The notes beneath the pieces are model-generated. The model did no database searches. It worked only from the letters and a program-made list of their open reading frames with translations, and was not told the DNA's origin. Of a DNA stretch of 64,000 bases, positions 42,479 through 52,425 are shown piece after piece. Numbering within the stretch: the stretch's first letter is position 1; each line of letters begins with the position of its first letter. The translations under genes and the position numbers were made by a program. The DNA is from Lysinibacillus capsici (lineage in GTDB: Bacteria > Bacillota > Bacilli > Bacillales_A > Planococcaceae): positions 1-64,000 of the forward strand of contig NZ_PXXX01000024.1 of the NCBI RefSeq assembly GCF_003367505.1. Direction: 5' to 3'.

Positions 42479-42720
42479 TAAAAGGCAGCCTCCACATAAC
42501 GTGAAAGCTGCCTATAACATGTACAATAATCGTAACTTGCGCATGTGTGATAGCTCTCCGAAACGTTTAGAATCGACAGTCTTACATTTCTTAAATGCAA
42601 AACCAGTACAACAATGGAACAACAATCCTGTACTTCGGCAAGCTCCCCTTTCACACAATATCTCTGGACTTGTCCATCCTCCATCGTGTTACTCTTGAAT
42701 CTTGCACCTCTATCATCACT
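42479..42720 (-). promoter_or_regulatory. Lysine riboswitch (L box) controlling lysC
   Basis: The minus strand has the L-box landmarks in order: GATAGAGGTGCAAGATT (near 42,700), GGGGAGCTTGCCGAAG (near 42,645) and GGAGAGCTATCACA (near 42,550). TGATAG and CTATCA close the P1 stem. A terminator follows (AGGCAGC/GCTGCCT, 42483-42513, then TTTTAG). Lysine binding is expected to favour termination and reduce lysC. Confidence 0.92.
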
Positions 42721-42827
42721 TTAAAGTGAATGTATTCAATTCATTAAGCCTTTGCGTAAACAAACTAGTCACGCAGTTGACTCTTCATAACATTGAAAAC
42801 AATGTTATTTATAACCATAGCACATGC

Positions 42828-44618
42828 CTATTCCTTTGACAATGATTGTTGCTGAAAATAGCTAAAAATTTGGCTTGCTAAATTAGCGGGCATCCCAGCC
42901 TCCTGTAATGCTAGCTCGCTCGCCTCTCGAATTTTTTTGACTGAACCGAAATGTTTAAGCAGCTGTTGCTTTCGTTTTGGTCCTACCCCTTCAATATGAT
43001 CTAATACAGATTGAATGGCATGCTTCTCATGCTGTTGACGCAAGAAGGTAATAGCAAAGCGATGGACTTCGTCTTGAATTCGTTGTAATAAATAAAAGCC
43101 ATCACTTGTACGTTTTAAGCTAATCACTTCTGGTGGATCACCAAACAAGAGCTGAGATGTATTATGCTTATCATCCTTGGCTAAACCAGCAATCGGTATA
43201 ACAAGACCAAGCTCATCTTCTAGTACTTCACGGGCTACTTCCATTTGTCCCTTACCACCATCAATTAAGACTAAATCTGGTAATGGTAGTCCTTCCTTTA
43301 AAACACGTATATAGCGACGACGTATAACCTCCTGCATTGCACCGTAATCATCATGCTTGGCTGCTGTACGCGTTTTATATTTTCGGTACTCCTTTTTCGC
43401 AGGCTTCCCATCAATGAAAACAACCATAGCAGACACTGCATCCGTTCCATGCATATGACTATTATCAAAAGCTTCAATTCGTAAAGGTGTACTAATACCC
43501 ATTGCTTCACCAAGTGCCTCACAAGCACCAATCGTACGTTCTTCCTGACGCTCTATTAGCTGGAATTTAGCTGCCACAGCAATTTCAGCATTTTTGGTAG
43601 CTAATTCAACCAATTCCTTCTTTTGACCTCTTTTCGGTGTGAGCACTTTAATTTCTAATAATTCTGTTAAGATAGCTGCATCAATGGCTTGTGGAATAAA
43701 AATTTCTTTTGGCTTAATATGCTCTGGCTTTTCATAAAAGCGCCCAACAAATGTTAAAAATTCTTCCTCCGCATCTTGATAGATGGGGAAAATTGAGACA
43801 TCGCGCTCAATCAGCTTTCCTTGGCGTACAAAGAAAACCTGAACACACATCCATCCTTTTTCAACAGCATAGCCAAATACATCTCGATTTGTTGTATCAC
43901 TTGAAACTATTTTTTGTTTCTGCATAACCGTATCAATATGGGCAATTTGGTCTCGGAATTCCTTCGCTCGCTCAAATTCCAGGTTTTCTGCAGCTGCTAG
44001 CATTTTAACTTCAAGCTCTTTTTTGACTGCCTCCACACCACCATTTAGAAACTTCGTCATATCCTCAATCATTTCTTGATAAACCTGACCTTCAATTTCC
44101 TTCACACAAGGTGCTAAGCATTGACCCATGTGATAGTACAAGCAAACCTTGGAAGGTAATTGTACACATTTGCGCAGCGGATACAATCGATCCAATAGCT
44201 TTTTCGTTTCACTTGCTGCATAGGCATTCGGATAAGGACCAAAATATTTTGCCTTATCCTTTTTTACCTTCCGTGTCGTAATCAGACGAGGATGTTTTTC
44301 ATTCGTAATTTTTAAATATGGATAGGTCTTATCATCCGTTAACATGACATTATATTTTGGATCATGTAATTTGATGAGATTCAGCTCTAAAATAAGTGCT
44401 TCAATATTTGATGACGTTACAATATACTCAAAATCTTCTATTTCACCTACAAGCCTTTGCGTTTTCCCTTCATGTGTTCCCGTAAAATAAGAACGTACAC
44501 GGTTTTTTAGAACTTTTGCTTTACCGACATAAATGATAGTCCCCTGTCGATCCTTCATCAAATAGCAGCCAGGTTGATCTGGTAAAATATCCAGTTTTCG
44601 CTTTATTAAATCGTTCAT
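42828..44618 (-). CDS. uvrC: Excinuclease ABC subunit C
   Basis: A 596-residue nucleotide-excision repair nuclease. GIY-YIG domain ([29 protein letters not shown]), UvrB-binding helices ([16 protein letters not shown], near 215), RNase H-like 5' nuclease ([20 protein letters not shown]; Asp and His conserved) and C-terminal helix-hairpin-helix ([19 protein letters not shown]). It sits between trxA and lysC as in B. subtilis. Confidence 0.95.
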   Translation of the reverse strand: MNDLIKRKLDILPDQPGCYLMKDRQGTIIYVGKAKVLKNRVRSYFTGTHEGKTQRLVGEIEDFEYIVTSSNIEALILELNLIKLHDPKYNVMLTDDKTYPYLKITNEKHPRLITTRKVKKDKAKYFGPYPNAYAASETKKLLDRLYPLRKCVQLPSKVCLYYHMGQCLAPCVKEIEGQVYQEMIEDMTKFLNGGVEAVKKELEVKMLAAAENLEFERAKEFRDQIAHIDTVMQKQKIVSSDTTNRDVFGYAVEKGWMCVQVFFVRQGKLIERDVSIFPIYQDAEEEFLTFVGRFYEKPEHIKPKEIFIPQAIDAAILTELLEIKVLTPKRGQKKELVELATKNAEIAVAAKFQLIERQEERTIGACEALGEAMGISTPLRIEAFDNSHMHGTDAVSAMVVFIDGKPAKKEYRKYKTRTAAKHDDYGAMQEVIRRRYIRVLKEGLPLPDLVLIDGGKGQMEVAREVLEDELGLVIPIAGLAKDDKHNTSQLLFGDPPEVISLKRTSDGFYLLQRIQDEVHRFAITFLRQQHEKHAIQSVLDHIEGVGPKRKQQLLKHFGSVKKIREASELALQEAGMPANLASQIFSYFQQQSLSKE

Positions 44619-44690
44619 TACCTACCTGCCCCCCTAAGTAAAAATTCCCCTCATTAGAATAATGTTAGTTATTTTCTTTATTATATAACG

Positions 44691-44727
44691 AAAAAAAGCC
44701 GAACACATCAATTGATGGCTCGGCTTT
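44691..44727 (-). terminator. Terminator of trxA
   Basis: AAAGCCGA (44695-44702) and TCGGCTTT (44720-44727) with inner palindrome CATCAATTGATG and minus-strand T-run. Confidence 0.8.
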
Positions 44728-44741
44728 GTGAACTTCATTCA

Positions 44742-45053
44742 TTACGCATGTTTTGCGATAAATGCTTCTAAAGCTTCTTTTGGTTGGAAGCCTACTGTTT
44801 TGTCAACTAATTCTCCATCTTTAAATAATAGTAAAGATGGGATTGACATAATTTGATACTGAGCTGCAGTACCTTGGTTATTGTCAACGTCAACTTTTAC
44901 AATTTTAGCCGCACTACCTGCTGCGTCCATTTCTTCAAGAACTGGCCCAATCATTTTACATGGTCCGCACCAAGCAGCCCAAAAGTCTACTAGTACTAAC
45001 CCTTCTTTAATATCGTCCTGGAACGTAGCATCTGTTGCATGTACAATTGCCAT
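44742..45053 (-). CDS. trxA: Thioredoxin
   Basis: A 103-residue dithiol reductase with active-site Cys29 and Cys32 (WAAWCGPC) and cis-Pro in MSIPSLLLF. It keeps cytoplasmic proteins reduced. A good AAGGAGGA site precedes the ATG. Located beside etfA as in B. subtilis, except for the permease inserted between. Confidence 0.96.
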   Translation of the reverse strand: MAIVHATDATFQDDIKEGLVLVDFWAAWCGPCKMIGPVLEEMDAAGSAAKIVKVDVDNNQGTAAQYQIMSIPSLLLFKDGELVDKTVGFQPKEALEAFIAKHA

Positions 45054-45174
45054 TTGAAATCCTCCTTAAACTTACTATGCTTGTAGTATAGCATGGATAA
45101 ATTCACTTGAGCGAACAATCTGCCTACAATGTATTTTTTATGCAAATCTGTGTCGAAAAATCAATACACAGTCA

Positions 45175-46524
45175 TTAATTGACTTGATAACGCCCCTTCA
45201 ATACATAGGTTAACGTAATAAAAAGGTAAATAGCTAACGTAATGCCTGTCACAATAATAGATGTGGTGAAAATAATTCCGATGAGAATCGCACTTAACGC
45301 CAATATAGCTATCCAAGTCGTATAAGGGAACCATTTTACTTCATAGGCACTTGTGTGCTCTGCTTGTTTTTTACGTGATTTTAAATGTGCAATCGCAATA
45401 ATTAACCAAATAAATAACACAGTATAACCAAGTGATCCCATTAGAAAATCAAATGTTTTGCTTCCCGCATATAAAGATAAAATGACCCCTAAATACATCG
45501 CTAAAGTACACATTAAAATAGCATATACTGGTACTTTTCGTTTCGATAAATAAGCAAAGATTTTAGGCACACGTCCATCTACAGCCTGTGTATATAGTAC
45601 GCGTGATGATCCATACAGTCCTGAATTCATTGATGAAATAATGGCAAGTAAAACAACAGCGTTCATAATATGGTCTGCCCCTGGAATACCAACCATTTTA
45701 AAAACCATGACAAACGGGCTTTCAGGAACCCCATTTACTTCATTCCAAGGAATCAAGCTTACGATAATAAAGAATGGCAGTAAGTAAAAAGTAACAATAC
45801 GTACTAATGTACTGCGAACAGCTTTTGGCACTACTTTTTCCGGATTTTTCGTTTCAGCTAATGTAATCCCGATGATTTCTGTCCCACCATAGGAGTAGAT
45901 AACTACAAGCATTGCAGCAATTAATCCCGTCGAGCCATTAGGGAAAAACCCACCATGCTCCGTTAAGTTAGCAAAACCAACAGCACTATGATTTCCAAAC
46001 GTCACAAGCAATAAAATAAGTCCTGCAATGATAAAGACAATAATAACAGTAATTTTGATTAATGCTAGCCAATATTCTGTTTCTGCAAAGATTTTTACGG
46101 ATAATAAATTAATCGCTGTTACTAACACAGAAACAGATAGTGCCAGTATCCAAATTGGATATTCTGGTAACCAATATTGAATAAAGATAGCAGCCACGAC
46201 AGACTCTGCTGCAATATTTAAAACCCACATTTTCCAGTAGATCCAATCTAGGAAATACGCAGGGTATTTACCTAACACGGATTGCACTAAATCTCTAAAG
46301 GTTCTTGCTTCTTTATTACGCACGGCCATTTCTGCTAAGCCTTGCATAACAAATAATAAAATAATGCCGCCGATTAAATACGCAATCAGCACAGATGGTC
46401 CTGCCATATCAATGGCTGCACTACTTCCTTTAAATAATCCCGCGCCAATGGCACCACCTAACGCCATCATCGTGATATGACGCGAGGTCATTGTTCTTGT
46501 TAATTGTTGCTTGTTTTTTTCCAC
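45175..46524 (-). CDS. Amino-acid permease, APC family
   Basis: A 449-residue transporter with about twelve hydrophobic segments. The first, HITMMALGGAIGAGLFKGSSAAI, carries the APC substrate-carboxyl loop (GGAIGAGLF). An upstream T-box with an apparent Leu specifier suggests a leucine or branched-chain role, although the sequence type (AAT subfamily) is broad in substrate. AGGAGGTAAG is before the ATG. It is not in the corresponding B. subtilis location. Confidence 0.88.
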   Translation of the reverse strand: MEKNKQQLTRTMTSRHITMMALGGAIGAGLFKGSSAAIDMAGPSVLIAYLIGGIILLFVMQGLAEMAVRNKEARTFRDLVQSVLGKYPAYFLDWIYWKMWVLNIAAESVVAAIFIQYWLPEYPIWILALSVSVLVTAINLLSVKIFAETEYWLALIKITVIIVFIIAGLILLLVTFGNHSAVGFANLTEHGGFFPNGSTGLIAAMLVVIYSYGGTEIIGITLAETKNPEKVVPKAVRSTLVRIVTFYLLPFFIIVSLIPWNEVNGVPESPFVMVFKMVGIPGADHIMNAVVLLAIISSMNSGLYGSSRVLYTQAVDGRVPKIFAYLSKRKVPVYAILMCTLAMYLGVILSLYAGSKTFDFLMGSLGYTVLFIWLIIAIAHLKSRKKQAEHTSAYEVKWFPYTTWIAILALSAILIGIIFTTSIIVTGITLAIYLFITLTYVLKGRYQVN

Positions 46525-46544
46525 TTTCTTACCTCCTAAATATC

Positions 46545-46829
46545 AAAAAAGCATACCATCTATTCCTTCATCATCAAATGAAAGAAGAGACGATATGCTA
46601 TCAGCAAACCGCGGTACCACTCTAATTGGCTCTTGAGAACCCAGCTTAAAAAACCTTGTAACGAAGGTTAATCGTCAAACAAATAGAATAATCTGATAAT
46701 TCTATTTGTGTTACCACTCCTAGGCAAGTTCAAAGTCTTATTGGTCTGCGTTGCACCAACCCGCAGCTCTCTTCACCGAATAACGAGCTTTTACTACTCC
46801 TAATCTTTGCGTTTCAAATCATTAATGTA
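46545..46829 (-). promoter_or_regulatory. T-box leader of the permease, apparent Leu (CUU) specifier
   Basis: The minus strand carries the T-box sequence GAGTGGTACCGCGG (46609-46622). Its terminator AGCATA/TATGCT (46551-46600) is followed by TTTTTT. Stem I includes GAGAGCTGCGGGTTGGTG. The specifier position GAACTTGCC (46723-46731) reads GAA-CTT-G, so CTT (Leu) at 46726-46728. Uncharged tRNA-Leu would relieve termination. Confidence 0.85.
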
Positions 46830-46835
46830 TCCATC

Positions 46836-46864
46836 ACTATAATGTCTATCGTTAATTATGTCAA
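46836..46864 (-). promoter_or_regulatory. SigA promoter of the T-box leader
   Basis: TTGACA (46859-46864) and TATAGT (46836-46841), 17-base spacer, on the minus strand. Confidence 0.75.
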
Positions 46865-46916
46865 TATTTTATTTTGCAATAATTTTCAAATAGTACTTTT
46901 TAAAATGGAAAGCAAT

Positions 46917-46947
46917 ATAAAAAAACAGGAAGGGTTATCCCTTCCTG
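46917..46947 (-). terminator. Terminator of etfA operon
   Basis: CAGGAAGGG (46926-46934) and CCCTTCCTG (46939-46947), 4-base loop, minus-strand T-run following. Confidence 0.9.
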
Positions 46948-46955
46948 CATCTGTA

Positions 46956-47933
46956 TTACGCATTCACTTTTAATGCTTTAAATTCTTCAATTAGAAGCGG
47001 AATAACTTCAAATAAATCTCCTACGATACCATAATCCGCTACTTTGAAAATATTTGCTTCAGGATCTTTATTGATAGCAACAATGACTTTTGAATTGGAC
47101 ATTCCAGCTAAATGCTGAATTGCGCCCGAAATACCTGCTGCAATATAAAGATCTGGTGTTACAACCTTACCTGTTTGTCCGATTTGCAGCGAGTAATCAC
47201 AGTATTCAGCGTCACATGCACCACGTGATGCACCTACTGCACCGCCTAGTAAATCAGCTAGCTCTTTTAATGGCTCAAAGCCTTCTTCTGACTTCACGCC
47301 ACGACCACCTGCAACAACTACTTTCGCTTCTGAAAGATCTACACCTTCTGAAGATTTACGAACAACTTCTTTAATAATTGTGCGCAGATTTGTAATCTCT
47401 ACAGAGATGGCAGACACATCACCTGTTTTACCTTCTGCTTTTTCTAAAGGTGTAATGTTATTTGGACGAATAGAAGCTAAGACAACGCCTTCTTTAACTT
47501 TTACTTTTTCAAAGGCTTTACCAGAGTAAATTGGTCGGATGAATACCACATCGTCGCCTGCACCTTCAATAGCAGTGACATCAGATACTAGACCTGCTTG
47601 CAATTTGCTTGCAATTTTTGGCGATAAATCTTTCCCATTTGCTGTATGACCAAAGACAATACCTGCTGGTTGTTCTTGCTCGATAACAGCTAATAGTGCT
47701 TGACTATAGCCATCAGATGTATATTGTTTTAAATGCGGGTGTTCCACTGTTACTACTCGATCAGCACCATATTCAAATAATGGACCTGTTAAACCTGCTA
47801 CAGCATCCCCTAAAAGTACCCCAACAACTTCGCCACCATCAGCGATTTGTTTTGCAGCTGCAATTGCTTCGAAAGAAACATTACGTAAGCTTCCTTCACG
47901 AACTTCACTTAATACTAATACTTTTTTTGACAT
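46956..47933 (-). CDS. etfA: Electron transfer flavoprotein alpha subunit
   Basis: A 325-residue subunit taking electrons from acyl-CoA dehydrogenases. The C-terminal FAD domain has VVAGGRGVKSEEGFEPLKEL, GACDAEYCDYSLQIGQTG, and GISGAIQHLAGMSNSKVIVAINKDPEANIF. Pairs with etfB 47 bases upstream in the beta-oxidation cluster. Confidence 0.94.
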   Translation of the reverse strand: MSKKVLVLSEVREGSLRNVSFEAIAAAKQIADGGEVVGVLLGDAVAGLTGPLFEYGADRVVTVEHPHLKQYTSDGYSQALLAVIEQEQPAGIVFGHTANGKDLSPKIASKLQAGLVSDVTAIEGAGDDVVFIRPIYSGKAFEKVKVKEGVVLASIRPNNITPLEKAEGKTGDVSAISVEITNLRTIIKEVVRKSSEGVDLSEAKVVVAGGRGVKSEEGFEPLKELADLLGGAVGASRGACDAEYCDYSLQIGQTGKVVTPDLYIAAGISGAIQHLAGMSNSKVIVAINKDPEANIFKVADYGIVGDLFEVIPLLIEEFKALKVNA

Positions 47934-47980
47934 AGCATATTCCCTCCGTTACCCTTTAAGATTCGATTGACATCAAATAA

Positions 47981-48754
47981 TTAAACAACTTTTGCTTCCG
48001 TGTGAAGTAGATTTACCAGTTCTTTTGCTTGGGCAGAAAGGTCGCCTTCTAAAATACGGCCTGCTGCTTTTTGAGCTGGTAAGAAGATGTCTACGGTTTC
48101 AATCTTCACTTCTACATCATCTTCATCGATATCTAAATCATCTAACTCAAGCTCTGCAAGCGGTTTCTTTTTCGCTTTCATAATACCTGGTAGAGATGGG
48201 TAACGAGGCTCATTTAAACCTTGCTGAGCAGTTACTAATAACGGTAAAGAAGTTTCAATTACCTCTGAATCACCTTCGATATCGCGAACAATTTTCGCAG
48301 ATGTTCCGTCAATTTCAAGTTTTGTAATCGTAGTTACATAATTCATATCCAATAAATCAGCAACACGTGGACCAACTTGCCCTGAACCACCATCAATCGC
48401 AACATTTCCTGTTAAAATTAAATCTGCATCTTTATCTTTTAAGTATTCTGCTAGTAGATAAGCTGCTGCATGTTGGTCCAGCTCATCTAAATCATCTTCT
48501 GTATTAATAAGCACTGCTTCGTCTGCTCCCATAGCAAGTGCTGTACGTAATTGCTTCTCTGCATCCTCGCCACCAATTGTCACCACTGTTACCTTACCAC
48601 CAGCAGCATCGCGAACTTGGATTGCCTCTTCAATGGCATATTCATCATAAGGGTTGATAATGAATTCTGCGCCGTCCTCTTGGATTTTACCACCCGACAC
48701 AACGATTTTTTCTTCTGTATCAAATGTGCGTTTAATTAATGCAAAAATGTTCAT
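47981..48754 (-). CDS. etfB: Electron transfer flavoprotein beta subunit
   Basis: A 257-residue beta subunit. DEYAIEEAIQVRDAAGGKVTVVTIGGEDAEKQLRTALAMGADEAVLI and the motif VDIFLPAQKAAGRILEG are typical. It binds AMP and supports electron transfer with EtfA. It follows fadB by 114 bases in the fad operon. Confidence 0.94.
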   Translation of the reverse strand: MNIFALIKRTFDTEEKIVVSGGKIQEDGAEFIINPYDEYAIEEAIQVRDAAGGKVTVVTIGGEDAEKQLRTALAMGADEAVLINTEDDLDELDQHAAAYLLAEYLKDKDADLILTGNVAIDGGSGQVGPRVADLLDMNYVTTITKLEIDGTSAKIVRDIEGDSEVIETSLPLLVTAQQGLNEPRYPSLPGIMKAKKKPLAELELDDLDIDEDDVEVKIETVDIFLPAQKAAGRILEGDLSAQAKELVNLLHTEAKVV

Positions 48755-48868
48755 ATATCCATACCTCCTGGAACGTTTTATAATTCTAAGTAAACTTATA
48801 AATATTATATATTTTCAGTTTCGATAACGCCGATAACATACTGAACGTTGCTATCGACATTTGGAAAA

Positions 48869-49642
48869 TTATTTGCCAGTAAACACAGGCTCACGCTTTT
48901 CAATGAATGCTTGAATTCCTTCTTTGGCATCTTCTGTGACAAATACTGTCCCAAAGGATTTAGCCTCTGCTTCAATGCCTTCATAGAATGATGCATGCTT
49001 TGCATATTGCAATGTTTGAATAGCTGCTTTTAAAGCAATTGGGCTTTTCTTAGCAATGCTCTTAGCAATCTTTAACGTTTCTTCTAGCAATGCTTCGTCT
49101 GAGAATGAACGGTTTGCTAAGCCCCACTGAACAGCTTCATTACCAGAGATTGGTTCACTTGTAAACATCATTTCAGCAGCCTTTGCTACTCCAACATAGC
49201 GTGGTAAGCGCTGTGTACCACCAAAACCAGGAATAAGCCCTAATTGTAATTCAGGTAAACCTAATTTTGCTGATTCAGTGACAAATCGCATATGACAGCT
49301 CATTGCTAACTCAAGCCCTCCGCCTAATGCCGCACCATGGATGGCTGCAATTACAGGCTTAGAAAACGATTCAACACGCTCAAAAACCTGCTGCCCGTTG
49401 CTAGCTAGCTTTGTAAATTCCTCACCAGATTCTACCCCAATAAATTCTTTAATATCTGCCCCTGCAGAGAAGAAACGGCCTTCACCATGAAGTACAAGGA
49501 CTCTTACAGCATCATCGTGTTCTACAGCATCAAGCACAGCGTTAACTTCTGCAATAATACCGCGAGATAATGCATTTGCTGGTGGACGTGCAATTGTAAT
49601 AATCGCTACTCCATCTTCTACTTTCCAACTTAGAAATTCCAT
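48869..49642 (-). CDS. fadB: Enoyl-CoA hydratase
   Basis: A 257-residue crotonase. Oxyanion-hole motifs [11 protein letters not shown] and [16 protein letters not shown], with the catalytic Glu regions [25 protein letters not shown]. It hydrates trans-2-enoyl-CoA. It lies between fadR and etfB, as in the B. subtilis lcfA-fadR-fadB-etfB-etfA operon. Confidence 0.93.
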   Translation of the reverse strand: MEFLSWKVEDGVAIITIARPPANALSRGIIAEVNAVLDAVEHDDAVRVLVLHGEGRFFSAGADIKEFIGVESGEEFTKLASNGQQVFERVESFSKPVIAAIHGAALGGGLELAMSCHMRFVTESAKLGLPELQLGLIPGFGGTQRLPRYVGVAKAAEMMFTSEPISGNEAVQWGLANRSFSDEALLEETLKIAKSIAKKSPIALKAAIQTLQYAKHASFYEGIEAEAKSFGTVFVTEDAKEGIQAFIEKREPVFTGK

Positions 49643-49656
49643 TTCTCCACATCCTT

Positions 49657-50238
49657 TTAAGCTTTAATGCCGTTCAGGATTAATGCCTGAACCTTTGGAA
49701 CCTGTTCCATCAAATCATATCGATAGTCATTCATAACCCACGACGTAATAGTTTCATCAATTGTTCCAAAAACCATTTGTCGAGCCAAGCGTACATCCAT
49801 CGTCTGATTGAACTCACCTGTAAGCATACCCTCGATTAAAATTTGATCAAGTAGCTGTAAATACTCGCGCAATACGGAATTAATTTTTAATCGTAAGTCT
49901 TTGTTTGACTGGCGAAGCTCTAATTGTGTGACAGTTGCTAGGTATCGATCTGTCGCTAGAACATTAAAATGATTTTCAATCATTCGTGAAAGTTTGTCTT
50001 TAGACGTACTCCCCTTTTCTATTATATCTTGTAATGACTCTACAAAAACAGCCATTTTTTCATTAAAGACAGAAATTAATATATCTTCTTTATTTTTAAA
50101 ATATAAATAGATTGTTCCATCGGCCACCCCTGCCTGTTTGGCGATTTTCGATACTTGCGCTTGGTGATACCCATTTTCCGCAATAACGATGACAGCTGCA
50201 TCAATAATTTGTTTATATTTTGGCTTATCTCGTTTCAC
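49657..50238 (-). CDS. fadR: Fatty-acid degradation repressor FadR (TetR family)
   Basis: A 193-residue TetR-type repressor of beta-oxidation, released by long-chain acyl-CoA. The helix-turn-helix [34 protein letters not shown] and later [27 protein letters not shown] match B. subtilis FadR closely. GTG 50236-50238 is taken as start because GGTGGTGA lies before it; a longer frame to 50322 would run through the operator. Its own promoter and FadR box lie upstream. Confidence 0.92.
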   Translation of the reverse strand: MKRDKPKYKQIIDAAVIVIAENGYHQAQVSKIAKQAGVADGTIYLYFKNKEDILISVFNEKMAVFVESLQDIIEKGSTSKDKLSRMIENHFNVLATDRYLATVTQLELRQSNKDLRLKINSVLREYLQLLDQILIEGMLTGEFNQTMDVRLARQMVFGTIDETITSWVMNDYRYDLMEQVPKVQALILNGIKA

Positions 50239-50307
50239 TTTTATATCACCACCTAAAAAACATGCGCACGTCGATATGACGTGTAAACCTAAAAAAATAT
50301 GAAAATA

Positions 50308-50325
50308 TGAATGGTCATTCATTCA
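50308..50325. promoter_or_regulatory. FadR operator (autoregulation)
   Basis: TGAATGGTCATTCATTCA matches the TGAATGAnTAnTCATTCA consensus at 14 of the 16 fixed bases. It lies just downstream of the fadR -10, over the expected transcription start. Confidence 0.8.
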
Positions 50326-50332
50326 TATTTTC

Positions 50333-50361
50333 ATATTATATTTTACAGCATTGCTTGTCAA
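50333..50361 (-). promoter_or_regulatory. Promoter of fadR
   Basis: TTGACA (50356-50361) and TAATAT (50333-50338) with a 17-base spacer on the minus strand. Confidence 0.72.
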
Positions 50362-50376
50362 TACTTTCACAGGTAT

Positions 50377-52071
50377 TTATTTCGCTTCTTTATTCGCTAA
50401 TTTTGTTTTTTCTTCTTCAACTAACGTACGACGCAAAATTTTTCCTACAGCTGTTTTTGGCAGCTCTTCTCTAAATTCATAATAACGCGGAACTTTAAAA
50501 GCTGCTAGATGCTGACGGCAATATTTATTTAATTCGTCCTCAGTAATCGAATATCCTTCTTTTAATACAATATAAGCTTTAACTGTTTCACCACGATACG
50601 GATCAGGTATGCCTGCTACTACGCACTCTTGGATCTCTTCACGTTCATATAACACTTCTTCTACTTCACGTGGATAAATATTAAAGCCGCCTGCTATTAT
50701 TAAATCTTTTTTACGATCTACTACATAGAAGAAGCCTTGCTCATCCATATAACCAAGATCACCTGTTAAAAACCAACCATCAGCAAATGTCGCAGCTGTA
50801 TCCTCTGGACGATTCCAGTAGCCCTTCATTACTTGTGGTCCTTTAACAGCAATTTCACCAACTTCACCAATAGGTAGCTCTTCTGTATCACCTGTACGTA
50901 AAATAACCGCTTCTGTATTTGGCCAAGGTAAACCAATCGAGCCAATCACCCGCTTCCCCCAAATTGGCGTAGCATGTGTTACAGGTGAGGTTTCTGTTAA
51001 CCCATATCCTTCTACTAGCTTTCCACCAGTCACTGCCTCAAACTTCTCTTGCACTTCAATTGGCAATGAAGCAGAGCCACTTAAGCATGCCTTAATGGAT
51101 GATAAATCATAATTCGCAATGTCTGGGTGATTTAAAAGGCCGATGTATAAGGTTGGTGCGCCGGGGAACAGTGTTGGTTTTTGTTTATCAATCGTCTTTA
51201 ATGCCGTTTCAGCATCAAACTTCGGTAAAAGCACCATTCTATTTTGAGTAAATACAGATAAAAGCATAACAGTTGTCATGCCATAGACGTGGAAGAATGG
51301 TAGAATGCCCATAATGGTTTCTTCACCATGAACACATTTATACATCCAAGCATCACACATTGTCGTATTGGCAATTAAATTTTTATGGGTCAGCATAACG
51401 CCTTTTGGGAAACCTGTTGTCCCACCCGTATATTGAAGGAGTGCTAGGTCTTCTTCAAAATCAAATGGCATATTGTCAATTATCTTAATTGGTGCTGAAC
51501 GCATTATTTCTGAAAACAGATGATTTTGGCCGCTATGTTCAACCTTGACACTAAAGCCATACTGCTTTTTTTGAATAAATGGATAGACTAAATTTTTTGG
51601 GAATGGTAAATAATCTTTAATAGCTGTCACAATGACATTTTCAAGAGCTGTCTCTTTTATAATTTTCATGACTCTCGGATATAAAATATCCATTACGAGA
51701 ATAACCTTTGCTCCTGAATCAGCCATTTGATATTGAAGCTCACGTTCAGTATAAAGTGGATTTGTTTGTACTACAACAGCACCTGCATACATGGCACCAT
51801 AGTAAGCGATTACACTTTGTGGCGTGTTAGGAAGCATAATTGCTACTCGATCTCCCTTTTCCACACCTAGTGCTTGTAAATAGTTTGCGAACCTTAAAGC
51901 TGACTCATATAGCTCGGTGTACGTCAAATCCTTTCCCATAAAATGAATCGCTACTTTGGATGGATTCTTTTTATAGGCACGTGTCAAAAACTCTTGCACT
52001 GGAATTTCCTCAAACGTTAAAGACGATGGTACTTCTTCAGGATAATTTGCTAGCCATGGTTTTGCTGTCAT
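50377..52071 (-). CDS. lcfA: Long-chain fatty-acid-CoA ligase
   Basis: A 564-residue AMP-forming synthetase activating long-chain fatty acids. AMP-binding motif LQYTGGTTGFPKGVMLTHKN, YGLTETSPVTH, GWFLTGDLGYMDEQGF, and C-terminal KTAVGKILRRTL with the catalytic Lys. ATG 52069-52071 has GGGGAGAGG before it; a longer frame to 52104 has no better site. First gene of the fad cluster. Confidence 0.94.
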   Translation of the reverse strand: MTAKPWLANYPEEVPSSLTFEEIPVQEFLTRAYKKNPSKVAIHFMGKDLTYTELYESALRFANYLQALGVEKGDRVAIMLPNTPQSVIAYYGAMYAGAVVVQTNPLYTERELQYQMADSGAKVILVMDILYPRVMKIIKETALENVIVTAIKDYLPFPKNLVYPFIQKKQYGFSVKVEHSGQNHLFSEIMRSAPIKIIDNMPFDFEEDLALLQYTGGTTGFPKGVMLTHKNLIANTTMCDAWMYKCVHGEETIMGILPFFHVYGMTTVMLLSVFTQNRMVLLPKFDAETALKTIDKQKPTLFPGAPTLYIGLLNHPDIANYDLSSIKACLSGSASLPIEVQEKFEAVTGGKLVEGYGLTETSPVTHATPIWGKRVIGSIGLPWPNTEAVILRTGDTEELPIGEVGEIAVKGPQVMKGYWNRPEDTAATFADGWFLTGDLGYMDEQGFFYVVDRKKDLIIAGGFNIYPREVEEVLYEREEIQECVVAGIPDPYRGETVKAYIVLKEGYSITEDELNKYCRQHLAAFKVPRYYEFREELPKTAVGKILRRTLVEEEKTKLANKEAK

Positions 52072-52115
52072 ACGTCCTCTCCCCTTTGTCCCAAACTTTG
52101 TCAATTCTTATATTT

Positions 52116-52144
52116 ATTATAATGAAAAAGAAATACAGTTTCAA
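52116..52144 (-). promoter_or_regulatory. SigA promoter of lcfA
   Basis: TTGAAA (52139-52144) and TATAAT (52116-52121), 17-base spacer, 45 bases before the lcfA start. Confidence 0.75.
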
Positions 52145-52242
52145 ACAGAAAATAGAAAATAAATGCATTTTCGATTAATTATTATGCAATTAACAACATT
52201 AATATGATTGATATTTATCGGGATTTATTTGAATACACCTTA

Positions 52243-52260
52243 TGAATGCTCGTTCATTCT
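52243..52260. promoter_or_regulatory. Possible second FadR box upstream of lcfA
   Basis: TGAATGCTCGTTCATTCT keeps the half-sites TGAATG and TCATTC but differs from the consensus at four fixed bases. It is about 100 bases upstream of the lcfA -35. Confidence 0.45.
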
Positions 52261-52387
52261 TGAGTTACTCCATAAAAAAATAACCAGCATATTCCTATAT
52301 TATAAAAATAATTTTTCTACCCTTTAATAGAGTTTTATGAAAGAAAGTTAATAGGTTGTAGTAGAAATTTATGCTATGTACAATTAA

Positions 52388-52423
52388 CAAAAAACGCATC
52401 CTCATAAAGAGAATGCGTTTTTT
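52388..52423 (-). terminator. Terminator after yshE cluster
   Basis: AAAACGCAT and ATGCGTTTT with inner CTC/GAG and T-run on the minus strand, just past the 26-residue gene. Confidence 0.82.
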
Positions 52424-52425
52424 AT

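Noticed and set aside
42478-42698. Open frames on both strands before lysC
   Set aside because: They lie in the lysine riboswitch and have no ribosome site.
42789-42806. AACATTG/CAATGTT hairpin as uvrC terminator
   Set aside because: Good stem but no T-run on the uvrC strand, so the terminator role is not supported.
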